From an uncultured Candidatus Saccharibacteria bacterium (GTDB lineage Bacteria; Patescibacteriota; Saccharimonadia; Saccharimonadales; UBA4665): a DNA stretch of 10,233 nt. Position 1 is the stretch's first letter. Every line of letters begins with the position of its first letter. The position numbers and the translations under genes are program-made. The notes under the pieces were generated by a model. That model worked only from the letters and a program-made list of their open reading frames with translations, searched no databases and was not told the origin of the DNA. This document shows, piece by piece, positions 1 to 6,583 of the stretch. The DNA is taken from positions 1 to 10,233 of the forward strand of contig CAITDW010000183.1 of the NCBI GenBank assembly GCA_903891235.1, given 5' to 3'.

Positions 1-676
1 AATTAGCCTTATCCCAGATGGACTTCAACTACTAAGAGGAATACCGAAGCTTATTTTAATGATTGAATTTAATGGTGATACAGAGGATGAGGTTAGACAA
101 AAAATTAGGAGTCTTCATGAGGAACTTGCTAAGCACCGTGCTAGATATGAGATTAATGGATTCGAAGAAGATCCCAGCGAATATAAGAGTGAAAAATTCT
201 GGATTATGAGACGTCAAAGTTTTAGTCTGTTAAGAAGTAAAATTAAAGAAAAGCATACAGCTCCTTTCATCGATGATTTTGTTGTTAGGCCCGAATATCT
301 AACTGAATTCTTACCAAAGATTCGTAAGATAATTAAGAAGTACAAGCTATTTGCTACTATTGCTGGTCATATGGGTGACGGTAATTTTCATATAATACCT
401 CTCATGAAAATTGAAGACCCAAAAGAAAGAGCCAAATTACTTCCTGCGATGAAAGAAGTAGACCATCTTGTTCTTAAATATAAAGGCAGCTTAAGTGGTG
501 AGCATAACGATGGTTTGGTACGCGGTCCATGGCTCGAGGAACAGTTTGGCCATGAAATACTGGGATATTTTAAGCAAGTCAAACATATATTCGATGAATA
601 CAATATATTCAATCCACACAAGAAGTCTGATGCAAGTTGGGACTATAGTTTTTCGCACATTAGAGAAAAGTTTTAA
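1..676 (+). CDS. FAD-linked oxidase, C-terminal part (D-lactate dehydrogenase/glycolate oxidase subunit D type); 5' end outside window
   Basis: The frame is open from base 2 with no stop, and the residues before the Met at 59 (ending in LRGIPKLILMIEFNGD) match the usual core of the FAD-oxidase C domain, so that Met is internal. About 224 residues are visible. Counting from that Met, HMGDGNFH lies at residues 104-111 and is followed by GEHNDG; these are the conserved His/Asp/Asn elements of the metal- and substrate-binding region in flavoproteins that oxidise 2-hydroxy acids. The ending IFNPHKK plus about 17 residues is the normal end of the flavin half. No Cys-rich Fe-S domain follows, although some relatives are fused to one. 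Family knowledge: FAD-dependent oxidation of D-lactate, glycolate or a similar hydroxy acid, with electrons often passed to quinone. The exact substrate cannot be told. The stop codon directly abuts that of the convergent kinase gene. Confidence 0.88.
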   Translation, partial: ISLIPDGLQLLRGIPKLILMIEFNGDTEDEVRQKIRSLHEELAKHRARYEINGFEEDPSEYKSEKFWIMRRQSFSLLRSKIKEKHTAPFIDDFVVRPEYLTEFLPKIRKIIKKYKLFATIAGHMGDGNFHIIPLMKIEDPKERAKLLPAMKEVDHLVLKYKGSLSGEHNDGLVRGPWLEEQFGHEILGYFKQVKHIFDEYNIFNPHKKSDASWDYSFSHIREKF

Positions 677-1696
677 TTATTTCATTGAAGGTAGGTTAAT
701 ACTAACTTTTGTTCCATTATTATTTTTGCTACTTATGTTAATAGATCCATTATGTAGTTCTACTAAATATTTTGCTAATGGTAGCCCAAGTCCATAGCCA
801 CTATCTGAAACTAATTTAGAACGTGATTGTTCAGTTCTGTAAAATCGATCAAAAACATAGGGCATATCTTTAGCAGCAATTCCAATACCTTGATCTTTTA
901 TCTCAATAACCTGGGAGAAATTCTTTTTTTTGAGTGTTATTTCAATTATCTTATTTGGTTCAGAATATTTAATGGCATTATCTAGAAGTATATTAATTAC
1001 TTGAACAAGATTATCTTCATTGCCAAATGTATAAATTGGCCTAGTATTTAATTTTACTTCTAAATCTTTTTTATCTAATCTATTTTTATTGATCTTTATG
1101 GCTTCGTTGACAACTTTATCCAGATCAACTTTAACGAAAGATTTTTGTAAATCAACTTTTTCTAATTTAGAAATTCTTAGGAGATTATTGATAAGTCCCT
1201 CCATGCGGTTTACTTCTTGTAGGTTTGAGTTGAGTTGCTCTTTAATATCTTCATTTGTTATCATTTTATCCAATAATGCAACTTCAATTCCAGTTTTCAT
1301 AGAGGCTAGTGGCGTTCTAAGTTCATGGCTTACATCACTTGTGAACCTCGCTTGGCGGTTGTGAGCCTCTTCGATTGGCCTAATGTTACGTTTAGCTAAT
1401 GCGTAGCTACCAAAGCCTGCACCGATTCCTACGAGAATATTAAAATAAACTAAATTAACAAATAATCTATGAAGCCTTAAGGATAATTCAACATCTGTAC
1501 TGATCGGCATAGCTATACTCCTACGGTTTATCTCATGTCCATTAATATCTATTTCTATTCTTCTGAATTGATTTTGGAGACCACTCGACAACTCATTAGA
1601 AGATTCGTGATAAATAACTGAGCTAAAGATAATACATAGTCCTATGATAATAACCATATACCAAAAAGTTAATCTAAACAGAGCTGATTTAAACAT
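677..1696 (-). CDS. Sensor histidine kinase of a two-component system
   Basis: This 339-residue membrane sensor kinase has one membrane segment at about 9-28, an extracytoplasmic loop of roughly 50 residues and a second membrane segment at about 79-101. The cytoplasmic part has a HisKA domain with the phospho-accepting His124 in SHELRTP, then an HATPase_c domain with the N box around Asn240 (LLDNAIKY), the G1 box DQGIGI at 268-273, an F box near 282-286 and the G2 box GYGLGL at 300-305. All catalytic motifs look intact. Only about 23 residues separate the second membrane segment from His124, which is too short for a full HAMP domain, so the signal must pass almost directly to the dimerisation helix. 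The start overlaps the response-regulator stop by one base (TAATG), implying translational coupling. The short sensor loop fits a kinase that senses through the membrane or through the neighbouring ABC permease, but the ligand is unknown. Confidence 0.95.
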   Translation of the reverse strand: MFKSALFRLTFWYMVIIIGLCIIFSSVIYHESSNELSSGLQNQFRRIEIDINGHEINRRSIAMPISTDVELSLRLHRLFVNLVYFNILVGIGAGFGSYALAKRNIRPIEEAHNRQARFTSDVSHELRTPLASMKTGIEVALLDKMITNEDIKEQLNSNLQEVNRMEGLINNLLRISKLEKVDLQKSFVKVDLDKVVNEAIKINKNRLDKKDLEVKLNTRPIYTFGNEDNLVQVINILLDNAIKYSEPNKIIEITLKKKNFSQVIEIKDQGIGIAAKDMPYVFDRFYRTEQSRSKLVSDSGYGLGLPLAKYLVELHNGSINISSKNNNGTKVSINLPSMK

Positions 1697-2376
1697 TATT
1701 TATTACTTAGCTTGTAGCCAAATCCCCTTACAGTTTTAATTAACGGTTTTTGTCTTTTGAACGGCTTATCTATCTTATTTCTCAAATAACCTATATACAC
1801 TTCGACAGTATTTGGTAGTATATCTGCATCTTCATTCCAGACATGGGCTATGATCTGATCTTTAGCAAGAACTTGATTAGGATGACGCATTAAATATTCA
1901 AGAAGAGAAAACTCTTTGCTTGATAAAACAATATTCTGATTATCTCTTCTTACATCATAGTTACTTGGACTAAGCTCTAAATTATCTATTTTGAGAACTG
2001 TCCCAATTTGGGTTTTTGGCCTTCTTAGAAGTGCTTTTATTCGGGCTAATAATTCATCGAATGAGAATGGTTTGACTAAGTAATCGTCAGCACCACCATC
2101 TAGACCTGAGATTTTGTCATCAATTGAACCTTTTGCTGTTAGCATTAAGATTGGAGTGTGAACGTCATTTTTTCTTAGTTCCTTAATCACATCTACACCA
2201 TTCATGCCACCAGGTAACATTCTGTCCATAAGTATGAGATCATAGTCTGAATCAACCCCATGAGAGATAGCATCTTCAGAATCATGAACCATGTCTGCTG
2301 CATAACCTGTGATCTCAAGGCCCTTCTTGATAGAGGCAGCTAATTTAATTTCATCTTCTACGATAAGTATTCTCAT
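1696..2376 (-). CDS. OmpR/PhoB-family response regulator
   Basis: This 226-residue protein is the partner of the kinase that follows it. The receiver domain (about 1-118) shows the acidic pocket E7/D8, the phospho-acceptor Asp51 in LILMDRMLPGG, Thr80 and Lys102 in LVKPF. The C-terminal winged-helix DNA-binding domain (about 128-224) shows the usual SSKEFSLLEYLMRHPNQVL stretch, followed by a recognition-helix region (NTVEVYIGYLRNKID) and the end motif TVRGFGYKL. Every residue needed for phosphorylation is present. It lies 45 bases after the ATPase gene, and its stop overlaps the kinase start by one base. Regulators of this family bind tandem direct repeats spaced about 11 bp; such a repeat occurs upstream of the permease gene at 4463-4479, suggesting control of its own operon. 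The regulon cannot be told from the sequence. Confidence 0.96.
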   Translation of the reverse strand: MRILIVEDEIKLAASIKKGLEITGYAADMVHDSEDAISHGVDSDYDLILMDRMLPGGMNGVDVIKELRKNDVHTPILMLTAKGSIDDKISGLDGGADDYLVKPFSFDELLARIKALLRRPKTQIGTVLKIDNLELSPSNYDVRRDNQNIVLSSKEFSLLEYLMRHPNQVLAKDQIIAHVWNEDADILPNTVEVYIGYLRNKIDKPFKRQKPLIKTVRGFGYKLSNK

Positions 2377-2384
2377 TATTTATA

Positions 2385-2390
2385 ATTATA
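2385..2390 (-). promoter_or_regulatory. Possible -10 box (TATAAT) just before the response-regulator gene
   Basis: A perfect TATAAT on the minus strand ends 8 bases before the ATG at 2376, so transcription would begin within a few bases of the start codon. No Shine-Dalgarno sequence is visible. No convincing -35 lies 16-18 bp upstream. In DNA this AT-rich the match could be chance; if real, it would give a separate, nearly leaderless transcript for the regulator and kinase. Confidence 0.3.
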
Positions 2391-2421
2391 CACTTTTAAA
2401 TTGAGAAGATACTGTAATGGT

Positions 2422-3090
2422 TTACTTAATAAGTTTACCGTCAGATAGCTTGAATGATTTGTCTGTCTTGCCGGCAATTGTTAGATCATGTGTCACCACT
2501 ATTATGGTGGTCTTTTCGGATTTTGAGAGCTTGTGCAGTAAGTTAAATATCATCTTACCGTTTTCAGAATCTAGGTTGCCGGTTGGTTCATCGGCGAGTA
2601 TAAGTTTAGGTTTATTAGATAAAGCTCGCGCTATTGCGACTCTTTGTTGTTCTCCTCCGGAAAGTTTTCCAGGTTTTCTATTATGCTTGTCTTGACTAAT
2701 ACCAACTTCATTTAATAGTTTTACGGCTCTATCTCTTCGATAAGATTTAGCCTGATTTGCAAATTCCATCGGTAGCATAACGTTTTCTAAAGCACTCAAA
2801 TTTGGAATTAAGTTATAGGATTGAAAAACAAAACCAATAGTATTGCAGCGATATTTAATTAATGCATGATCATGAAGCTTTGCAATATCGGTATCGTCAA
2901 CTATGATTGAGCCAGATGTTGGCTTATCTAATGCCCCAAGTAAAGACAGTAATGTACTTTTACCACTACCACTTTTTCCTATTATTGACACGAAAGCATT
3001 TGAAGGTACTTCAAAGCTTATGTTGTTAACTGCATTTACTTCCGTCCCGCCTGAATTAAAAGACCTTACTAAATTATCTATTTTTAACAT
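2422..3090 (-). CDS. ABC transporter ATP-binding protein, LolD/MacB-type
   Basis: This 222-residue nucleotide-binding subunit has Walker A GKSGSGKST at 38-46, the Q loop at Gln90, the signature LSGGEQQR at 143-150, Walker B LILADE at 163-168 with the following PTGNLD, and the switch His201. Length and motifs match the LolD/MacB/FtsE branch, whose members power mechanical transmission by FtsX-like permeases rather than transport through a classical channel. Its ATG overlaps the permease stop by one base (TAATG), with GAGG a few bases upstream as a likely ribosome binding site. It must act with the permease encoded just before it. Substrate candidates known for this branch are peptides, lipoproteins and antimicrobials; nothing here chooses between them. 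Confidence 0.96.
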   Translation of the reverse strand: MLKIDNLVRSFNSGGTEVNAVNNISFEVPSNAFVSIIGKSGSGKSTLLSLLGALDKPTSGSIIVDDTDIAKLHDHALIKYRCNTIGFVFQSYNLIPNLSALENVMLPMEFANQAKSYRRDRAVKLLNEVGISQDKHNRKPGKLSGGEQQRVAIARALSNKPKLILADEPTGNLDSENGKMIFNLLHKLSKSEKTTIIVVTHDLTIAGKTDKSFKLSDGKLIK

Positions 3091-4439
3091 TATTCTACCC
3101 TCATAACTTCTGCTGGTCTTACTTTTGCTATCAAGAAGGACGACACTAGACTACCAACAAGCGCAATAATTAATGATGCAATTAAGCCATATAATAGTAT
3201 ATTCCAACCAACAGCTGCATGTATTTGTTTGAGATTATTTACGCTCGCTCCACCAAACGCTCTTCTACCGAAGTTACCACCAACTGAAGTGCTCGAACTA
3301 GCAGAATTGTTAACTAGTAATGTTGTTATGGGACTACTACCAATTACTCCAATTATTATTCCGACTATTGCTGCTATTAAGGTAAATGTTACCGATTCAA
3401 TTGCAAATTGCATCATGACGGTGAAATTTGAAGCACCGATGGCCTTAAATACTCCTATTTCTCGCCTTCTCTCTCTAACGATCATAATCATAGTTAGTAA
3501 AATGATTAATGATGAAACAGCAACTGCTCCGATTAAGCATATTAATGATAGTTTAGAAACACTTTGCAGTGGCGCTATAGCATTTGTCAGTTGAGTTTGA
3601 GAATTTACTACATCAGCTGTACTTCCAAGTTGTTTTGCAATTGCTGCAGTTGCTGAGTTCAGATTATCTATTGAATCAATCGAAGCATTTGCGCTTGAAA
3701 CCTGATTAGGCTGTGAAGATAACTTTTGAACTACCGACAGAGGCATAATTAGACCTGAATTAGAAAAAGTATTATTTGGAGTATCGTAAATTCCAATTAC
3801 TTCAATTGATGTTGAATAAATAGTGAAGTTAGAGCCAACTTTTAGGTTATTTTTTGTTGCCAAACTAGAACCCACGAGAGCTATATTGGAGCTTGACGAC
3901 GCATCAATATTAGCGCCAGCTGTTAGAATTACATTAGTTGCTCCAATTGCTGATGCTAGGTTGCTTGTATTATTAATGCCAGTTAGGGTTACTGGAGGTT
4001 TAAAGTTAGCAGGATCAAAGTTTGCTCCAAATCTTCCCCCGCCATTTCCGCCAGGAGTATTAGACTGATTGTTTATATTAGCTTGACGTTGACCGAAGCT
4101 ACCCGCGGTGATGGATGATTGTAACGATGTGTTAGTTGAAGTTAATCTATCGTTAAGAGTTTCGGTTATAGAAGTAACGTGTGGTAATGATGAAACTGGT
4201 TTAAGTTGATCTGTTGTAAGCAAATTACCACCACCTTCGAATCCATTAATACCAGCGGGACGTATAGACACACTATTACCGATACTGCTTTTAGTTTGAT
4301 TGATTTTATCATTTACAGCAGACCTAGATATAAGCATTATTAGAGACAACCCAATACTTAATCCAAGAATAAATACAACAGAAAAAGTTCTTATTAAATT
4401 TCTGAATGTATTTCTTATGCCCCTGGTAAATATGTTCAT
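3090..4439 (-). CDS. ABC transporter permease, MacB/FtsX type
   Basis: This 449-residue permease has the MacB layout: a basic N-terminus, one membrane segment at about 18-38, a large extracytoplasmic domain (about 40-290), and three C-terminal membrane segments at about 297-322, 343-368 and 412-437. After the second segment it carries RERRREIGVFKAIGAS (322-337), the hallmark of FtsX-domain permeases, and it ends with a typical VRPAEVMRVE. The extracytoplasmic domain has a Gly/Asn-rich stretch near 129-141 (GGNGGGRFGANF), and a related one (GGNFGRRAFGG, about 387-397) sits in the outer loop between segments three and four. It is the first gene of an operon with the ATPase, response regulator and kinase. 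No membrane-fusion partner (MacA/YknX type) is seen. Likely role: an exporter, or a resistance/sensing transporter coupled to the two-component system. Confidence 0.92.
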   Translation of the reverse strand: MNIFTRGIRNTFRNLIRTFSVVFILGLSIGLSLIMLISRSAVNDKINQTKSSIGNSVSIRPAGINGFEGGGNLLTTDQLKPVSSLPHVTSITETLNDRLTSTNTSLQSSITAGSFGQRQANINNQSNTPGGNGGGRFGANFDPANFKPPVTLTGINNTSNLASAIGATNVILTAGANIDASSSSNIALVGSSLATKNNLKVGSNFTIYSTSIEVIGIYDTPNNTFSNSGLIMPLSVVQKLSSQPNQVSSANASIDSIDNLNSATAAIAKQLGSTADVVNSQTQLTNAIAPLQSVSKLSLICLIGAVAVSSLIILLTMIMIVRERRREIGVFKAIGASNFTVMMQFAIESVTFTLIAAIVGIIIGVIGSSPITTLLVNNSASSSTSVGGNFGRRAFGGASVNNLKQIHAAVGWNILLYGLIASLIIALVGSLVSSFLIAKVRPAEVMRVE

Positions 4440-4446
4440 TGAATAA

Positions 4447-4452
4447 AGTATA
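4447..4452 (-). promoter_or_regulatory. Putative -10 box (TATACT) of the ABC/two-component operon
   Basis: TATACT on the minus strand ends 7 bases before the permease ATG (4439), so the transcript would start at or next to the start codon; no Shine-Dalgarno sequence is present. The hexamer at -35 spacing (AGCAGT) is not consensus and lies inside the direct repeat at 4463-4479, as expected of an activator-dependent promoter. An alternative -10, TAGAAT at 4455-4460, would give a leader of about 8 bases. Confidence 0.4.
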
Positions 4453-4462
4453 TTATTCTATA

Positions 4463-4479
4463 CTGAGAGACTGCTGAGA
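4463..4479. promoter_or_regulatory. Putative response-regulator operator: direct repeat CTGAGA-N5-CTGAGA
   Basis: CTGAGA occurs at 4463-4468 and again at 4474-4479, exactly 11 bp apart. Read on the minus strand the pair extends to TCTCAGYA twice. OmpR/PhoB-family regulators bind head-to-tail sites spaced 10-11 bp that often replace a weak -35. The downstream edge of the repeat lies about 10 bp from the TATACT -10, as in PhoB-activated promoters, and the operon it precedes encodes such a regulator. Confidence 0.45.
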
Positions 4480-4486
4480 ATGCTTT

Positions 4487-4699
4487 TTAATCTTCTTTTT
4501 CCCAGGCTTTTGTGAACCATAATAAATATATTATTGGAAGTAAACCAGCTGTTTCAGTGATTAGTAGGAGTATAAACCAAATTTTATGTTTATTACGACT
4601 AGCTCGCCAAAGCGCAAAACCCCTAAGGATTAAATCTATTGTGAAAACTGATAGAAAAACTATTAAATATGTTTTATGTCCTGTTATTGTTGCAAGCAT
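4487..4699 (-). CDS. Small membrane protein, DUF5652-like
   Basis: This 70-residue protein has two membrane segments (about 9-29 and 39-62) joined by a short basic turn with ALWRASRNKHKIWF, then a Glu/Pro-containing second helix (ETAGLLPIIYLLWF) and a short charged tail. The pattern of ALWRA, a basic turn, WF, and LPIIYL matches the small DUF5652 proteins I associate with Patescibacteria genomes; the function of that family is not known to me. It stands alone between the oxidase operon and the ABC operon, with its own likely promoter (4744-4772) and an AGGGGG sequence about 12 bases before the ATG that may serve as a ribosome binding site, although the spacing is long. The family call rests on recalled sequence pattern, not a search. 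Confidence 0.75.
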   Translation of the reverse strand: MLATITGHKTYLIVFLSVFTIDLILRGFALWRASRNKHKIWFILLLITETAGLLPIIYLLWFTKAWEKED

Positions 4700-4743
4700 T
4701 AAAGTTTCTGACCCCCTGATTTTATTTTCATTATTATTGAACT

Positions 4744-4772
4744 ATTATATCCTATTCGTTTCCCAATTTAAA
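4744..4772 (-). promoter_or_regulatory. Putative sigma-70-type promoter for the DUF5652-like gene
   Basis: Minus strand: TTTAAA (4767-4772) as -35, a 17-bp spacer, and a perfect TATAAT (4744-4749) as -10. The predicted start near 4737 would give a leader of about 38 bases to the ATG at 4699. It begins immediately after the cyoE stop codon. Confidence 0.5.
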
Positions 4773-4799
4773 AAAATTAAGTTGTTAGATTACTAACAA
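4771..4799 (-). terminator. Weak intrinsic terminator at the end of the cyo operon
   Basis: On the minus strand TTGTTAG, a 4-base loop (TAAT) and CTAACAA form a perfect 7-bp stem (4782-4799) overlapping the last codons of cyoE. About five bases later come seven T residues (TTAATTTTTTT). The stem has only two G:C pairs, so termination is likely partial. It separates the oxidase operon from the downstream promoter at 4744-4772. Confidence 0.45.
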
Positions 4800-5655
4800 A
4801 AAGTGACTTATATATGACTAGACAAAAAGCTAGTATAATTATTAATGAAAAAATGAACATTTTTGTCGCCCAATTTGTCTTATTTTCAAACTTTAATCCT
4901 TGCACAGAAAGAATAATCCAATATATAGATAATGCACCCATTAAACTTATAAAAATAAAATCATTAAATGAGTATACATAGAGGAGAATTACGGATATTA
5001 ATAATAGTAATGAATATAAAATCATTTCTCCATTAGTTCTCTTTAGTCCTTTACTAGACGGTAGAACTGGTATGCCAGCATTCTCATAATCGGATAGTCT
5101 GTATATGGCGATCGCATAAAAATGTACCATTTGCCAGGCTGTCATAAATAATATTAAAAGTATAGCTGTTGTATCTATAGTATCCGTTGCAGCTGCATAG
5201 CCTGCAGCTATTGATGCTGAACCAGCGATTGTGCCGGCTAATGTTCCATGATGGCTCCTGCGTTTTAAAAATCCATAAATAACTACATAATCTAGGAAAG
5301 CAATTAATCCAATAATAAGCACAAAATTATTCAAGTACATTCTTATTAGTGCAAAACCAGTGACTGCCATTATGATACCAAAAATATAGGCATGCTTAAG
5401 TGGTATTTTCTCAGTAACTAATTCCCTTTTTTTGGTTCGGCTCATTTTAGCATCAATGTTTTTATCTAGTATGTTATTAAAGACGCAGGCTGAGGCTATA
5501 ACAAGTGAAGTAGATAAGAGCAACAATAGAAGCGTATTTAGATGAAAGTGATCTTTCTTACCTAAAATGTATCCAGCTAATGCAGTTAACAGATTGCCAT
5601 AAATTATTCCTGGCTTAATGAGCGAATAATAATTGCGAATATGCTTATAGACCAT
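4777..5655 (-). CDS. cyoE: Heme O synthase (protoheme IX farnesyltransferase)
   Basis: This 292-residue polytopic UbiA-family prenyltransferase transfers a farnesyl group from farnesyl diphosphate to the vinyl group of protoheme, making the heme O used by CyoB. The first Asp-rich motif is N61-x-x-D64-x-x-x-D68 (NILDKNID), followed by the conserved MSRTKKR. FLKRRSHHGTLAG and WQMVHFYAIAIYRLSDYENAGIPVLP (about 174-199) hold the second polar motif and the conserved His178. The motif after GTLAG reads GSASIAAGYAA where E. coli CyoE has a Pro pair (recalled as AAPPVIGY). About eight to nine membrane segments are expected. The first 11 bases overlap the end of cyoD, so it is translationally coupled. 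No heme A synthase gene is present, agreeing with a bo3 rather than an aa3 enzyme. Confidence 0.95.
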   Translation of the reverse strand: MVYKHIRNYYSLIKPGIIYGNLLTALAGYILGKKDHFHLNTLLLLLLSTSLVIASACVFNNILDKNIDAKMSRTKKRELVTEKIPLKHAYIFGIIMAVTGFALIRMYLNNFVLIIGLIAFLDYVVIYGFLKRRSHHGTLAGTIAGSASIAAGYAAATDTIDTTAILLILFMTAWQMVHFYAIAIYRLSDYENAGIPVLPSSKGLKRTNGEMILYSLLLLISVILLYVYSFNDFIFISLMGALSIYWIILSVQGLKFENKTNWATKMFIFSLIIILAFCLVIYKSLFVSNLTT

Positions 5656-5992
5656 CTTGACTCTTTATATATTTATTAACATTATTTGGACTAGGCATCA
5701 TGCGCGCATTGAGGCTGTTCATAATCCATACTGATCCAATAACTAATATCATAACTATAACTGCCATAGAAAGGAAGATGTAAAGTTTTAGACGGTCTTT
5801 TTTAGAATTAGATAAGTGGAGGAAGAATATCATTTGAACTATGAATTGAATAAAGGCCAGTAATCCAATCCCTGATATGATTGCCCAGTTATGATAATAA
5901 TTCAAATTCGCAATTAGATAAGCGAACATAGTTAGTAAAATGCAAGATATATAGCCTAAACAATATTGTAAAAATCTTTTTTTTTCTTTCAT
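5645..5992 (-). CDS. cyoD: Cytochrome bo3 quinol oxidase subunit IV
   Basis: This 115-residue protein has three membrane segments at about 11-31, 36-59 and 69-92. The stretch FIQFIVQMIFFLHLS and the ending GSVWIMNSLNARMMP match the conserved second helix and C-terminal end of CyoD. Subunit IV has no cofactors and helps assembly and stability of the CuB site in the E. coli enzyme. It starts inside the cyoC stop (ATGA overlap, 4 bases) and overlaps cyoE by 11 bases. The extra 15 or so residues after MMP are hydrophilic and Asn-rich, a tail longer than in E. coli. Confidence 0.93.
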   Translation of the reverse strand: MKEKKRFLQYCLGYISCILLTMFAYLIANLNYYHNWAIISGIGLLAFIQFIVQMIFFLHLSNSKKDRLKLYIFLSMAVIVMILVIGSVWIMNSLNARMMPSPNNVNKYIKSQDGL

Positions 5993-6582
5993 AGTCCTAC
6001 ATGTCCCATTAGGTAAACTACACTAAATATGAATATCCAGATTACATCAAGAAAATGCCAAAAAAGATTGAATAGTGTTAAGCCTTTGATTGTCTTTTTA
6101 CTTAGTCCATTTCTGAAAATAAAAAATACTAAAATTGCCATCCAGATTAAGCCTATAGATATGTGAAGTCCATGAGTACCAACAAGAGTAAAATAAGACG
6201 AGAGAAAACCACTCACCCGCCATGAATTGCCAGTTTGAATTAAATGATTGAACTCTTTAACTTCAAGGAATAGAAAAAGCCCTCCAAGAAAAAACGTTAT
6301 AGCCATCCATAGCATTACTTTTTTTGAGTTATTCCTTCTGGCCGCAAGAATAGTAAGCCCACTTGTAAAGCTACTTGTCAAAAGTATTAAGGTTTCGGCT
6401 AATGCGTACGGCATAGAAAATAGAGTCTGACCACTATGTCCACCATTCGTATTATTATGTAGAACTGCATATACGGCGAATAAGCTAGCGAAAAGAATAC
6501 AATCCGTCATTATGTAGATCCAAAAACCTAAATAAGTTTTTGTTGATTCAGCTGTTTCAACTAGGTCAATATTTTCAGCCAT
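5989..6582 (-). CDS. cyoC: Cytochrome bo3 quinol oxidase subunit III
   Basis: This 197-residue protein of the COX3 family has five membrane segments (about 18-41, 58-80, 88-108, 128-157, 172-193), the count found in CyoC rather than the seven of mitochondrial COX3. Diagnostic stretches are GFWIYIMTDCILFASLF, SGFLSSYFTLVGTHGLHISIGLIWM and LFWHFLDVIWIFIFSVVYLMGH, all very close to E. coli CyoC. Subunit III carries no metal centre and stabilises subunit I. It starts one base after the cyoB stop, with AGGGAAG about 8-11 bases upstream of the ATG as ribosome binding site. It ends in UGA within an ATGA overlap with cyoD, which shows that UGA is a stop codon in this organism. Confidence 0.96.
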   Translation of the reverse strand: MAENIDLVETAESTKTYLGFWIYIMTDCILFASLFAVYAVLHNNTNGGHSGQTLFSMPYALAETLILLTSSFTSGLTILAARRNNSKKVMLWMAITFFLGGLFLFLEVKEFNHLIQTGNSWRVSGFLSSYFTLVGTHGLHISIGLIWMAILVFFIFRNGLSKKTIKGLTLFNLFWHFLDVIWIFIFSVVYLMGHVGL

Positions 6583-6583
6583 T

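Noticed and set aside
59..676. ATG at 59 as the real start of the flavoprotein gene
   Set aside because: The frame is open to the window edge and the upstream residues fit the family, so this Met is internal and the gene is cut by the window.
495..797. A 100-residue open frame bridging the flavoprotein and kinase 3' ends
   Set aside because: It overlaps two well-supported genes in other frames and resembles no known protein.
2399..2408. A TTCTCA half-site before the response-regulator gene as a second operator
   Set aside because: Only one copy is present and no partner lies 10-11 bp away, so it cannot be told from chance.
3229..4068. Open frames on the plus strand across the permease gene
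   Set aside because: They are antisense shadows of a clearly coding minus-strand gene, with no ribosome binding site or recognisable protein.
5989..5992. Recoded UGA (as in Gracilibacteria/Absconditabacteria)
   Set aside because: cyoC ends at UGA exactly where the family ends and in an ATGA overlap, so UGA is a stop here.
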